Positions 36,341-46,166 are shown, counted from the first letter of the stretch. The stretch is 64,000 nucleotides of DNA from Natrinema halophilum (GCF_013402815.2 NZ_CP058601.1:2604001-2668000), one strand, 5' to 3'. Numbers and translations are program-made. Notes: a model not told the origin generated them from the letters alone.

Positions 36341-36428
36341 GGAAGGGTCGCTCAGCGGAAGAGCACCGCGGTGCCATTGGTTCCGCGGCGGCACTATGCC
36401 TCGTGGCGTTCGAATCCCACCCCTTCCG
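36341..36428 (+). tRNA. tRNA-like sequence with abnormal anticodon region, possible pseudogene
   Basis: The ends pair perfectly as an acceptor stem (GGAAGGG at 36341-36347, CCCTTCC at 36421-36427, discriminator G). The D arm is good (GCTC, loop AGCGGAA, GAGC), and the T loop TTCGAAT is present, although its stem needs a bulged C. The middle is too long by 15 bases: CCGCG and CGCGG can form an anticodon stem, but the loop between has 13 bases and the following variable region could fold as GGC-ACTAT-GCC. No normal anticodon can be read. It matches none of the haloarchaeal tRNAs I know. It may be a decayed tRNA, one with a small intron, or an integration scar. Confidence 0.45.
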
Positions 36429-36602
36429 CTCGCGGCGTTGGGTGTGCCGTGACTTCGGTGACGGACTGCGCCCGTGTTCACGCTCCCACGGTGTGTCCGT
36501 CGGCCGAACTATCTGTCATGGGCGCGGCGGTCGGTGGCAACGCCGACCGCTGCAAAGATACCTCGACACCTCTGCTCGGTTCCGACGTACGGGACGGCAG
36601 AC

Positions 36603-36737
36603 TCAGTATTCGGTCATTTTTTGACATTCATCGGGGAGCTGATCGAGGAAGCTCTCGAGGAACGCCAGTGGCGCTTCGACTTCGATGTGTCCCGGTTCGT
36701 GAACGGCTTCGTCTCCGACCTCGAGCTGAAAGGGCAT
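36603..36737 (-). CDS. Short frame beside the distal end of CRISPR array 1, possibly a gene remnant
   Basis: The minus strand from the ATG at 36737 encodes 44 residues beginning MPFQLEVGDEAVHEPGHIEV and ending LPDECQKMTEY, with the acidic, patterned composition of a real halophile protein. It abuts the outermost degenerate repeat (36743-36772); the frame has no stop further upstream because the array itself stays open. It may be the 3' end of a gene whose 5' part was replaced by array DNA, or a small complete gene. No family is recognised. The 170 bases between the tRNA-like element and this frame are otherwise empty. Confidence 0.35.
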   Translation of the reverse strand: MPFQLEVGDEAVHEPGHIEVEAPLAFLESFLDQLPDECQKMTEY

Positions 36738-36742
36738 CGTCT

Positions 36743-39700
36743 CGAGATACCCCACGAGGGTCCGTCTGAAACGCCTGCGCTCCTCCTCGATATACCGAGC
36801 CAGTCGATCGCTCTCTCCCCACAAGGGTTCGTCTGAAACGGCCAGAATAGACGAATCGTCTGCCTCACACGGGATAAGCTTCAACCCCACAAGGGTTCGT
36901 CTGAAACTACCCTGAAGGCACGACCGTTGACATGGATTTCCGGGGGCTTCAACCCCACAAGGGTTCGTCTGAAACTCGAACAAGGTCCTCCGGACAGTGC
37001 TCGAGACCTGGCGCTTCAACCCCACAAGGGTTCGTCTGAAACCGCAAGATGGACCCGGACGATGTGGGTGGTTCTGCATGCTTCAACCCCACAAGGGTTC
37101 GTCTGAAACAGGAGGGACTCGACGCCCGCTTGCACCGACGCCTGGAGCTTCAACCCCACAAGGGTTCGTCTGAAACCATCTGCAATAACTGCTTGGCGGA
37201 TGAATTCGAAGAGGCTTCAACCCCACAAGGGTTCGTCTGAAACGTTCGAACGCAAGCAACTCGACAATCTCGAGGACGCTTCAACCCCACAAGGGTTCGT
37301 CTGAAACCTTCCTCTTCGCGCGCAACGGCGGTGCTCCGTGGGATGCTTCAACCCCACAAGGGTTCGTCTGAAACCGTAATATTCGTTTGCAGGTATTTTT
37401 CCATGGAGCTTCAACCCCACAAGGGTTCGTCTGAAACGAGCACGGCAGCGCCGGCGACTGGGTTCGACCGCGAGCTTCAACCCCACAAGGGTTCGTCTGA
37501 AACTCGATAATAACAATGACCACAGAAAACAAAGCGTTAGCTTCAACCCCACAAGGGTTCGTCTGAAACCGAGGTTGAGGTGGCCGCCCTCTGGTACCCC
37601 AAGGTGCTTCAACCCCACAAGGGTTCGTCTGAAACCGCCGTACTTCGTGCTCGAGCGATCTGTTCGCTCTTCCGCTTCAACCCCACAAGGGTTCGTCTGA
37701 AACCCGAACGGGCTGGTCAGCACGCCGCCAACTCGCGACGCTTCAACCCCACAAGGGTTCGTCTGAAACACTCATCGTACCACCTCCGGTAATTCACGTA
37801 CCATTGCTTCAACCCCACAAGGGTTCGTCTGAAACCGCTGGTCCGAAATGACCGGCTACGCTGGCGGGGCTTCAACCCCACAAGGGTTCGTCTGAAACCG
37901 CTGGTCCGAAATGACCGGCTACGCTGGCGGGGCTTCAACCCCACAAGGGTTCGTCTGAAACAACATCGCCGACATGAGGATTCCCCGCGGCCCGCTGCTT
38001 CAACCCCACAAGGGTTCGTCTGAAACCGTCGCCACGCTTTGCAGCGTTTACGAGTTCGGAGCTTCAACCCCACAAGGGTTCGTCTGAAACGCCACATGAC
38101 CTATGGCGGGATCATCCGCAACCGGCCGCTTCAACCCCACAAGGGTTCGTCTGAAACTGCTGCTACAACAGTCATTGTGTGGATTCTTTCGGAGCTTCAA
38201 CCCCACAAGGGTTCGTCTGAAACGGTTGCTATTGAGACGGATACCTTCCAGGGCCAGATGCTTCAACCCCACAAGGGTTCGTCTGAAACCGTCTAAATCA
38301 TGACTACAACACACTGGTACGTAGGGCTTCAACCCCACAAGGGTTCGTCTGAAACATTCATAAAACCATGGTCTATTCACGAAACAATCCATGGAGCTTC
38401 AACCCCACAAGGGTTCGTCTGAAACACGAAGTCTTTGGTGGACGCTGCAGGTGTGTCGTCGGCTTCAACCCCACAAGGGTTCGTCTGAAACCTGGACCCC
38501 GAACGAGACGGTAACTGTAGTCGAGTTTGCTTCAACCCCACAAGGGTTCGTCTGAAACTTTCACTCACTTTCATTACTACGTGTTCTTTACGAAAGCTTC
38601 AACCCCACAAGGGTTCGTCTGAAACCTGGATTCGTTCAGTCAGAGAGTCAATCTTAGACCGCTTCAACCCCACAAGGGTTCGTCTGAAACGATAGTGTTT
38701 TGAATCGGGCTCGAGCAGATGGGGCTTCAACCCCACAAGGGTTCGTCTGAAACAGTCTGGACGATACTTCTAATCTCGTCTTCCGTGAAGCTTCAACCCC
38801 ACAAGGGTTCGTCTGAAACGGGTTCATATCCGGCTATGCCGCGTCGTAATGTAAGCTTCAACCCCACAAGGGTTCGTCTGAAACCACTCCGCCACGAGCA
38901 TGCCTTTCTGCCAGAGTTTGCTTCAACCCCACAAGGGTTCGTCTGAAACGGTTGTGAACAGCCCGATAGCGGCACCAGAGGCGATCGCTTCAACCCCACA
39001 AGGGTTCGTCTGAAACCCGGATGTTTGGCTAGCGTCAACACCGGAAATCTAGGCTTCAACCCCACAAGGGTTCGTCTGAAACAACAACTAAACTATGGGT
39101 CATCAACTATATTTCAGGGGGCTTCAACCCCACAAGGGTTCGTCTGAAACAATGGCGATATCGCCATCTCCGCGACGGTAGCGGACGCTTCAACCCCACA
39201 AGGGTTCGTCTGAAACGATGGCAACCAGTGGGGAACGGTCAAACATCAATCGCTTCAACCCCACAAGGGTTCGTCTGAAACGTCGACACGTTCCGGGATA
39301 CGGTTGATCTGACGGTCGCTTCAACCCCACAAGGGTTCGTCTGAAACGATCTGATACACTATGGATCTGAAAGTTATCAGGACGCTTCAACCCCACAAGG
39401 GTTCGTCTGAAACTCCCCTCTTGGACTGGGGTTCTGGTGGCTCGCGCGCAAGCTTCAACCCCACAAGGGTTCGTCTGAAACCCCCGACAGACGTGATTGC
39501 GGATAGCAAAGGCCCGCCGCTTCAACCCCACAAGGGTTCGTCTGAAACATCAGTCATCTTGATGGGTATCCGGCGTGTGTTTGCTTCAACCCCACAAGGG
39601 TTCGTCTGAAACGCCCGAACAGCGCCGGGCGATCGTGACCTATGTCGACGCTTCAACCCCACAAGGGTTCGTCTGAAACCATAGAGGTTCGATCCCGGTG

Positions 39701-39744
39701 CGACGCCGTCGTAGGCTTCAACCCCACAAGGGTTCGTCTGAAAC
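36743..39744 (-). CRISPR. CRISPR array 1: 44 canonical 30-bp repeats plus 2 degenerate
   Basis: Canonical repeats run from 36878-36907 to 39715-39744. On the plus strand the unit starts GCTTCAACCCCACAAG and ends GGTTCGTCTGAAAC. Spacers are 33-40 bases. Two degenerate copies close the left end (36743-36772 and 36810-36839); degeneration there and the leader on the right show that the array is read on the minus strand, giving crRNAs with a 5' handle ending TTGAAGC. The repeat is the haloarchaeal type I-B kind. Spacers at 37836-37868 and 37899-37931 are identical. The array directly follows cas2, separated only by the leader. Confidence 0.98.
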
Positions 39745-39851
39745 CATGCCCTGTATTCGGGCTACAGACCCTAAGTGTGGAGGTCACGATAAAGAACTTC
39801 CGTCGACCTCCAATAGTCGATTGACCCCGGGGGGTCGATGATATTCTCCCA
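39745..39851 (-). promoter_or_regulatory. Leader of CRISPR array 1
   Basis: The 107 bases between the first repeat and the cas2 stop codon. They contain CCGTCGACCTCCAATAGTCG at 39800-39819, identical to 51205-51224 in the second leader, and a palindrome GACCCCGGGGGGTC at 39823-39836 that is nearly repeated there. Next to the first repeat both leaders have CATGCCC. A TTTATCG element on the minus strand near 39787-39793 is placed to start transcription into the array. Confidence 0.8.
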
Positions 39852-40112
39852 CTATAGGAACCGCTGGTCTTCTGTCGGATCCTCACCGAAGACGGTTCGA
39901 TTGAGAAGAGAATCTGATGAAAGCTCATAGATGATGGTCGATTCACCGGGTTCAAGCAGGTCTTCGATCTCCCCACGAAGTTGTTGTAGATCACCATCCG
40001 ATATCTCCCCCTCCAAGACAGAGTTTTGAACGTGGGTCAAATACCGTCGGCCGAGTTTCAGCGCTTTGTGCGTTCGATCTGCCTGGAGATCGTATACCAT
40101 TATCACGTACAT
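39852..40112 (-). CDS. cas2: CRISPR-associated endonuclease Cas2
   Basis: An 86-residue Cas2 (MYVIMVYDLQADRTHKALKL), a ferredoxin-fold protein that forms the spacer-integration complex with Cas1. The conserved Asp in MVYDLQ (residue 8) and the QNSVLEGEIS strand are visible. It is the last gene of the cas operon; its ATG follows the cas1 stop by a single base. A longer frame beginning upstream would run into cas1, so the ATG at 40112 is the natural start. Confidence 0.95.
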   Translation of the reverse strand: MYVIMVYDLQADRTHKALKLGRRYLTHVQNSVLEGEISDGDLQQLRGEIEDLLEPGESTIIYELSSDSLLNRTVFGEDPTEDQRFL

Positions 40113-40113
40113 C

Positions 40114-41106
40114 TTACCACCACCGCTTGAACGGTTCGTACCGTTCGCCAGCAAGGAGATGCTTCTTGAGCTTATACGCCTCGAGCCGTAATAGATATTG
40201 ATAGCTAACCTTTCGATTTAAGTTTGGATGGTCGACGGTTCGTTCGAGCGTCTCTTCAAACGCTTTAGAATAGGTTTCGCGGCCGTGTTCGGTCAGCAAA
40301 CACGAACCTAGTTCGGTTTCGAAGTCATCTCGAGTGATCTGCCCTCGATTGACGAGGCGGAAGAGAACGCGATCCGCGAGTATCGGTTTGAATAGGTCTG
40401 CAAGATCGAGAGACAGTGAATAGCGGCGTTCACCAGGTTCGTGAAGGTAGCTGATCGCGGGATCGAGTGCAGTCGCTCGTATCGCAGACACACAGTTCGC
40501 GTAAACCAACGAATTTCCGAACGAGATCAAGCTATTAATCTCGTTGGGTGGCGGATTGTATTCACGGTTCGAAAGGCGAAACTCTTCGGGTAAAATCTCG
40601 TTGAACGTGCGGTAGTATGCTTTTCGAGCGGTCGCCTCGATTCCCATCAATTCGTTAATGGGTAGACCATCATCAATACGAGAAGCAGCTTGCTCGAGGG
40701 CAGAAATTTCGGCCTCGAGATCGCGATCACGACTGTCGTAATAGACTGCATTTGATCGCATATTGTGAATACTTCCCGAGACGATCGATGCAGCCAGTTC
40801 TCGTCTATGTTCGGTATCATCGTAGGCTTGGACTTGCGAGACGACTGTTTGACCGGAGGTTTGGCCTCGCTCGGGCATTATTGATCCAGCGTAGTAATCT
40901 TCCCATCCGAAGACATGCAGGGCCACACCTTGGTCGTTCAAAAAGGAGATCAGCCGGGTATTGAAGTCGATCTGACCGTGAACGAACAGTGCTTCGGCGT
41001 TTTCGATTGGGAGGTGCTTCTTCTCATCACCGTCTGTCACGAGCCGGATAGTGTCGTCCTTACGTTCAATTCGTCCGTCTGAAAACACGTGGTAATTCCG
41101 ATCCAT
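40114..41106 (-). CDS. cas1: CRISPR-associated endonuclease Cas1 (type I-B)
   Basis: A 330-residue Cas1 integrase starting MDRNYHVFSDGRIERKDDTI. The N-terminal beta domain is followed by the helical catalytic domain with the metal ligands Glu in MGIEATARKAYY, His in SYLHEPGERRYSLSLDLAD and the nearby Asp, and the tail ends with YEPFKRWW. It inserts new spacers at the leader end together with Cas2. The start follows the cas4 stop with one or two bases between, so translation is coupled. Confidence 0.96.
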   Translation of the reverse strand: MDRNYHVFSDGRIERKDDTIRLVTDGDEKKHLPIENAEALFVHGQIDFNTRLISFLNDQGVALHVFGWEDYYAGSIMPERGQTSGQTVVSQVQAYDDTEHRRELAASIVSGSIHNMRSNAVYYDSRDRDLEAEISALEQAASRIDDGLPINELMGIEATARKAYYRTFNEILPEEFRLSNREYNPPPNEINSLISFGNSLVYANCVSAIRATALDPAISYLHEPGERRYSLSLDLADLFKPILADRVLFRLVNRGQITRDDFETELGSCLLTEHGRETYSKAFEETLERTVDHPNLNRKVSYQYLLRLEAYKLKKHLLAGERYEPFKRWW

Positions 41107-41108
41107 TG

Positions 41109-41657
41109 TCAACACCAGCAGAAATCGTGGTACGCACAGGAATCACAGAACGGCTTCTCCACGGCGGGTGGCGGCATTTCTTTGCTCACCACGTCGTAGA
41201 TTCCCCGAATCGCATCTTCGACTTTCATCTTCCGTTCGTCTGTGAGTTCGACCGATTCACGATTGCGTTCTTTAGGATGAGCGAGCACGCCATCCGTCGT
41301 GACTTCGGCAATCTGCTCGAGGTACCAGAGGTAGTACGAGAGTTGCATCTTCGCAGGTTTTGTAAGCGCCGAAGAAGGTTTGACCTCGATGACACGACCG
41401 TCTTCAAGTAAGTCAATCGAGATCATCCCGAGGTGGAGATTGCGCCGATTTTCATCATAAGCCGTATTATCTATGCGAGTCCCGCGGACGACGGTAGGGT
41501 TTTCACGGTCAATCTCGAGATTACGCGATTCGAACCAGAGTTCGCGCTTACAAACGTGGTAATACTGCATCATCACGCCCGTAACACGAAACGGGTTATC
41601 AACAGGATTCCCGCGAGCAGTCTCGAGTAGACGGGTAACGGGATCGGTTTCCGTCAT
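41109..41657 (-). CDS. cas4: CRISPR-associated exonuclease Cas4
   Basis: A 182-residue Cas4, a RecB-like nuclease with an iron-sulfur cluster that trims prespacers and helps choose the PAM. Cluster cysteines are Cys36 in YHVCKREL and those of the C-terminal CDSCAYHDFCWC. The nuclease motif is DLLEDGRVIEVKPSS, and QLSYYLWYLE is motif III. Its first four bases overlap the cas3 stop, showing translational coupling in the operon. Confidence 0.95.
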   Translation of the reverse strand: MTETDPVTRLLETARGNPVDNPFRVTGVMMQYYHVCKRELWFESRNLEIDRENPTVVRGTRIDNTAYDENRRNLHLGMISIDLLEDGRVIEVKPSSALTKPAKMQLSYYLWYLEQIAEVTTDGVLAHPKERNRESVELTDERKMKVEDAIRGIYDVVSKEMPPPAVEKPFCDSCAYHDFCWC

Positions 41658-44266
41658 AGGAACCGGCGTTCTACGGTGTTGTCAGGGACGACGAACCCAG
41701 TAGTAGGATCGAAGAAGTTCTTGAATTCCGGTCTCGATGGATCGACGTAGCGGAGATTCGTTTCGTGATGAACTGGGGGAAGGTCCATAAGTTCACGTGC
41801 TTCTTTCGAATCAGGCTGGTAGACCGGAATTGAAACCTGTCTCGACCGTAGTTCGTCGAGGAGCGGGTTTATCTTCGAGAATTCGTATTGATCAAATGCA
41901 TCCTGGATCGAATCGACAATCTCGCGTTCGTTAGTTGTTCGGCAGACGACCACGTCAACTACGTGGCGCTGGTCGATAAGCGATAGCGATGCGAGTTTAT
42001 CACCCCTCGCCTCGTCAACATACGTGACAAACTCTTCCTTTCCGACGTTTTTCTCATGATGTAATTTTTTGTGATATTGATCGACGGCTGTCCGAGAGAC
42101 AACCATCTCCCCAAGAGAATTACTGTCGGATCGAACGGATTCCAGAGTTTCGGCGGCGACCGGGAGGAGTGACGTCCCCCGGTTGTACACCGCTTCGGCT
42201 GGTGTCTTTTTTTGGTCATCGGGTGCATCAAGCCACCAGACAGTAACGTCACCTCGATCCTGTTCAAACGAACGGTTGCAGCGGCCAGCCGCCTGGACAA
42301 TACTGTCAATAGGGGCGAGATCTCGATAGACGCGGTCGAAGCTGATATCGACGCCTGCTTCGACAAGTTGGGTTGACACCGTCGCGAGTGTGTGATCACA
42401 CTCGGTGAGTGTTTTCGCCGTCTCGATGAGATGGAGTCGATCTATCGGACGAAGCCGAGTCGAGAGATGAAGCAGTGATCGGTCCCCGATAGTCGTAACT
42501 TGACCGGCGATCGCTGTAGGGTCGATATCATCGGCGTCATCGGTGGCCTTGAGTTGCTCGGCATATACCTGACCGACGTTCACCAGTTCCGGATTCGCAG
42601 TAGTAACGTGTTCCGTGAATTTTCTCGCACTGTCGATTGTATTACAGACCACTAGTGAGGAATCGTCAGCCTCGAATGCGTCATTGACCTCCGAAATTGC
42701 TTCCGCATAGGGTTTTGGATTTGCCTGATCAGCGATATACCGCTCTGTCGATGGGTCGAGGTGATAGTGCACGCGTTCAGCGGCCTCGAAGTGTCTGTCC
42801 GGATTGTCAACGAGTTCGGTCGCATCGTCGAATAACCGGGGCTGTGTTGCGGTCATCGCGATGACCGTTGCATCGTAGCGGTCCGTGAGAATCGACACGA
42901 GGCGCGGAACGAGCTTCCACCACTCGAGAGGGAGGCTTTGTGGCTCGTCAAGAATAACCACGCTGTTTCTGAGAGCAGGAAGTTTCATCGATTGTGAATT
43001 AGACGGTCCTGCGAGGCTCTCGAACAGTTGTACAAACGTTGTCACTGTCAGTCCAGCGCGCCAACTCTCAGCAAGTATTCCGGCGACGTCGTCATTTTCG
43101 TCAGCAACGTCGGGATCATTGTCGTTAATCGTCGTTTCCGAAAGGTGGTGGTGGGCAGTGAGGAGTCGGCCTGTAGTGTCAGTTTTGAAAACGTCCTCAG
43201 CCTCGTTGATCACTTGGTCGATGATACTGGTAAAGGGCAACGCGTAGATGATACGCTGACCGTCGAGTCGGTCTCGAACTTTAAGCCCTGCTGAGAGTCC
43301 GGACAACGTCTTCCCCATCCCCGTCGGAAGCGTAAGCGTTGCAACGCCCCCGCCTTCATTAGCGAATTTCCCGGCGTTCTCGAGAACGGCCGCTCGAGCA
43401 CGCGATCGGTGATAGTTCAGGCGCTCGCTGTGAGTGCCGTCCGGATCGGAACTTGACTCTCGCTCGAGATCATCGACGTACCCGTTCAGCTGTTCAAGAG
43501 TTGGTTTCTTTGCCTCGTAAGTGCCAGCAGATGGCCCAACACTGTTCGCCGCCGAGGCAGCGCTCGTCTTATCCGCGAGGACAAGCGATCCCCAGCACTC
43601 GAGCACCAGCGCGTAGCAGGACTCGGATACCGCCTCTCTGTTGATTCCGACACCGGTACCACTCGTTGCGACAGTCGATTCGATCTCCCCAAGTAGATCA
43701 CCGAATTCGGTACGGAACGAGTTCCACGATCCGGCCCCTGCCGTTGCCGTCTCGAACACCTCCTGAGCTAGTTCGGGTACGTGGTCGTTTATGTCATCGA
43801 GTTGCATCGCGATCATGGCCTGCTGCTTTTCCGCAGCATTCTGGTTCCCTTCCGAAACGTTACTACGGCGATGAGAGCGTTCAAACACGTATTTCGGGAT
43901 GTCTGGTAACGTACCATGATGCTTTGCGACAGCAACGAAGCCTGCCAGGCAGGTTTCAGTGTCGAACCCCCGAGCCTTGAGAGCATAGTATGCGGCGAAA
44001 GAGCCGACTGGCGCGTGATATCGTAACTGCTCAAATTTTGGGCTCCCGGATACCACTCCAAGGTACTGCTGGAAGTAGGTCGTCGCCTTCCCGAAGTCGT
44101 GAACGTACGCAATCGTCTCGACGATATCCCGAATCGGTTCTTCGGCAGGCGTCTTTGCATCCGCAGGAACTACGTATCGGACCCGCTCGGCGACATCTTC
44201 CAAGTGATCGAAAAGATGAACACCATTGTGTTTCTCTTCCGGGGGATGAGAATACCGAATTGGCAT
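41654..44266 (-). CDS. cas3: CRISPR-associated nuclease-helicase Cas3 with fused HD domain
   Basis: An 870-residue Cas3, the enzyme that degrades target DNA after Cascade binding. The HD nuclease comes first, with VHDFGK at 55-60 (His56-Asp57) and KHHGTLPD near 115. The helicase has Walker A PTGMGKT at 314-320, the DEPQ box at 440-443, motif III in AMTATQPRLF and motif VI QAAGRCNR. Both activities look complete. It is between cas5 and cas4. I begin at the ATG at 44266 (MPIRYSHPPEEKHNG), one base after the cas5 stop. Confidence 0.96.
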   Translation of the reverse strand: MPIRYSHPPEEKHNGVHLFDHLEDVAERVRYVVPADAKTPAEEPIRDIVETIAYVHDFGKATTYFQQYLGVVSGSPKFEQLRYHAPVGSFAAYYALKARGFDTETCLAGFVAVAKHHGTLPDIPKYVFERSHRRSNVSEGNQNAAEKQQAMIAMQLDDINDHVPELAQEVFETATAGAGSWNSFRTEFGDLLGEIESTVATSGTGVGINREAVSESCYALVLECWGSLVLADKTSAASAANSVGPSAGTYEAKKPTLEQLNGYVDDLERESSSDPDGTHSERLNYHRSRARAAVLENAGKFANEGGGVATLTLPTGMGKTLSGLSAGLKVRDRLDGQRIIYALPFTSIIDQVINEAEDVFKTDTTGRLLTAHHHLSETTINDNDPDVADENDDVAGILAESWRAGLTVTTFVQLFESLAGPSNSQSMKLPALRNSVVILDEPQSLPLEWWKLVPRLVSILTDRYDATVIAMTATQPRLFDDATELVDNPDRHFEAAERVHYHLDPSTERYIADQANPKPYAEAISEVNDAFEADDSSLVVCNTIDSARKFTEHVTTANPELVNVGQVYAEQLKATDDADDIDPTAIAGQVTTIGDRSLLHLSTRLRPIDRLHLIETAKTLTECDHTLATVSTQLVEAGVDISFDRVYRDLAPIDSIVQAAGRCNRSFEQDRGDVTVWWLDAPDDQKKTPAEAVYNRGTSLLPVAAETLESVRSDSNSLGEMVVSRTAVDQYHKKLHHEKNVGKEEFVTYVDEARGDKLASLSLIDQRHVVDVVVCRTTNEREIVDSIQDAFDQYEFSKINPLLDELRSRQVSIPVYQPDSKEARELMDLPPVHHETNLRYVDPSRPEFKNFFDPTTGFVVPDNTVERRFL

Positions 44267-44267
44267 T

Positions 44268-45086
44268 TCAGACGAACACCACGGTCCGACCGTCGACTCG
44301 GGCCGGGTCGACGTTCTTGACCGTGAGCGGACCGGCGTCAGGATTGTACGTGTACGCCGTGAATCCGGCAGTCGTTCGACCGCCCGCATCACGTCTCATG
44401 AACGCAGGCGATTCCTCGACCTGACATCGTGTCCCCGGCTCGAGAACGACATCTTCGACGGCGTTCGGAACGGCGGAGTTCACTTCGGTTTGATCGCCCC
44501 CGTGGTCAGTTTCGACTTCGAAATTGCCGTGATACTCGATTTCTGCGAGGTGCTCGGAGAGGCCAAGACTGGGAACGTAGTGACTTTTTCCCGCCTCAAG
44601 GGTATTTCGGAGTTCGCGATAGCGTTCGTCATTTGCAAGTGAAACATCGATGCGATAGGCTGGTTCCACGAGGACCTCGTAGTTGTGTTGCTGGCGAAGC
44701 GTCGTAGGATCTGGTAGCTTCACGCTGATTTTTCCGCGACCATTGAGCGATTGGAGATTCCCGGCTGACGTGGAGAGGGTGTTCATCGGCATGTTGATCG
44801 TTCGGATCTCGCGAACGGGTTCGATCGCAATAGCCGAGTTGCCGGGCGAAAACAACTCGTAGTAACCATCCCGTTCGATCCCCATAACGGCGGCGAGTAG
44901 CCCCGCAACTGTCGTTCGTGGGATAATCCGGTAGGTCTGCTTGACGATATTGCCTTCGATCCGCCGAAAGTGCCCCCACGGTCCCCGGATGGTAATGGAA
45001 AGGCAGCGATCCGGAACCTCGGTGGAATCAGCGCTTTCGCCGTTATCACCATCATTCGACCACTGTTCAAGCGATTCCTGCCCCAT
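44268..45086 (-). CDS. cas5: Cascade subunit Cas5 (type I-B)
   Basis: A 272-residue RAMP protein that caps the 5' handle of the crRNA in Cascade. After a 25-residue acidic tail it has the Cas5 opening CLSITIRGPWGHFRRIEGN, then QTYRIIPRTTVAGLLAAVMG, both typical of haloarchaeal Cas5 (Hmari subtype). It ends with PARVDGRTVVFV. It is preceded by cas7 with a gap of two bases and followed immediately by cas3. Confidence 0.93.
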   Translation of the reverse strand: MGQESLEQWSNDGDNGESADSTEVPDRCLSITIRGPWGHFRRIEGNIVKQTYRIIPRTTVAGLLAAVMGIERDGYYELFSPGNSAIAIEPVREIRTINMPMNTLSTSAGNLQSLNGRGKISVKLPDPTTLRQQHNYEVLVEPAYRIDVSLANDERYRELRNTLEAGKSHYVPSLGLSEHLAEIEYHGNFEVETDHGGDQTEVNSAVPNAVEDVVLEPGTRCQVEESPAFMRRDAGGRTTAGFTAYTYNPDAGPLTVKNVDPARVDGRTVVFV

Positions 45087-45088
45087 CG

Positions 45089-46165
45089 TTAGTTGGTGTC
45101 ATCCGGGAGAGTTGCAGTGTGTTCGTCGTATACATCAACGACTTCAACGGCGTCTGGTCCGATGGCGTCACGGAGAGCACTGTACAACACCTCGGGCCCG
45201 CCGACCTCACCGTCGTGAGAAAGTTCCAGGACGTCGCTTGCAACAACTCGAACCCGCTCGATCCGGCTGCTTGCATTTTCGAGACGGCTAACGAAATCGT
45301 CTATCTCGAGAGTCAAGTCCCGAACAGTGCGAAGTTCCTCATCGGGTTTCGACTGATCGCCGTCGAGTTCGATATCTCTGTCGAGTCCGCCGAGATGGAA
45401 ACTTTCCTCAGCGTACTCGACTCGGCAGTAGAGGCGAGGTTCCTGCCCAACCTTGCTCCGACTGATGGTCTGATTTTTGATCGCACGCCAACAGAGCGTG
45501 TCAATCCGCTCGACGTCGCCTTCGGTAAGTTTCGTATCTTTGGCACCGTGTTCGTCAACGAGCCCATGGAATCGGATTAAACCGTACTGGATGCGATGGT
45601 CGTCGAGATCGAATCCACCCTGCTGTTTGTTCTCCTGAGTCGCGATCACGCTTGTCAGGCTGTCGTACTCTTCGTTCTCGTTGACGGCGTGAATCGATTT
45701 CCCCGGCGAGAATTGAACGGGACCGGTGAAGTGATCCGGCAGGTGCTTTGCGTATTCGTCGTCGGTATCGACCGACATAGTCGCACCGAAGTAACGAACG
45801 TCGACGCTGTTTTCGAGGAATTCACCGAAAATATCCTCGCGAAACTGATCAGCTTCGTCGTCGTCTGATAGATCGTACTCGTCATAGTTGACGTCTTTCA
45901 GCCGATCCTCAAGCAATTCTCCTCGTGTGTACCGGTTCCCATCTTCCTGGACGTTTCGGATATAGACTCCGTGACCGTCATCGTCGAGTTGATCGCGAAT
46001 ATACCGCTTTAATCGAACGTCGGTGACGATTGCTTGCTGGGTCTGTGGATCGATCCGCGGCCGATTCGCACCACTAAGCGGATTCCCGTTAGGGTTCGCA
46101 TCGACAGCATCATACAGGAAGACCATTTCTGAGCGATTCTGAACGGTATCGGTTGTGTCTGACAT
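45089..46165 (-). CDS. cas7: Cascade backbone subunit Cas7 (Csh2-like)
   Basis: A 358-residue Cas7 of the type I-B Csh2 group, which polymerises along the crRNA. Recognised by RSEMVFLYDAVDANPNGNPL near the N-terminus, RPRIDPQTQQAIVTDVRLKR, and VRYFGATMSV. The C-terminus is acidic and disordered. The gene lies one base after cas8b and two bases before cas5, as in the Haloferax volcanii order. Confidence 0.95.
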   Translation of the reverse strand: MSDTTDTVQNRSEMVFLYDAVDANPNGNPLSGANRPRIDPQTQQAIVTDVRLKRYIRDQLDDDGHGVYIRNVQEDGNRYTRGELLEDRLKDVNYDEYDLSDDDEADQFREDIFGEFLENSVDVRYFGATMSVDTDDEYAKHLPDHFTGPVQFSPGKSIHAVNENEEYDSLTSVIATQENKQQGGFDLDDHRIQYGLIRFHGLVDEHGAKDTKLTEGDVERIDTLCWRAIKNQTISRSKVGQEPRLYCRVEYAEESFHLGGLDRDIELDGDQSKPDEELRTVRDLTLEIDDFVSRLENASSRIERVRVVASDVLELSHDGEVGGPEVLYSALRDAIGPDAVEVVDVYDEHTATLPDDTN

Positions 46166-46166
46166 A

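Noticed and set aside
39680-39714. Leader-proximal spacer of array 1 contains GGTTCGATCCCGG, like a tRNA T arm, hinting at a tRNA protospacer
   Set aside because: The flanking bases cannot form the T stem, so the likeness is limited to a short common string; a database match would be needed.
36614-39824. Many open frames of 60-180 residues through array 1 on both strands, with periodic peptides such as FRRTLVGLK, FQTNPCGVEA and LQPHKGSSET
   Set aside because: They are translations of the 30-bp repeats and spacers; the repeat has no stop in several frames. They are not genes.
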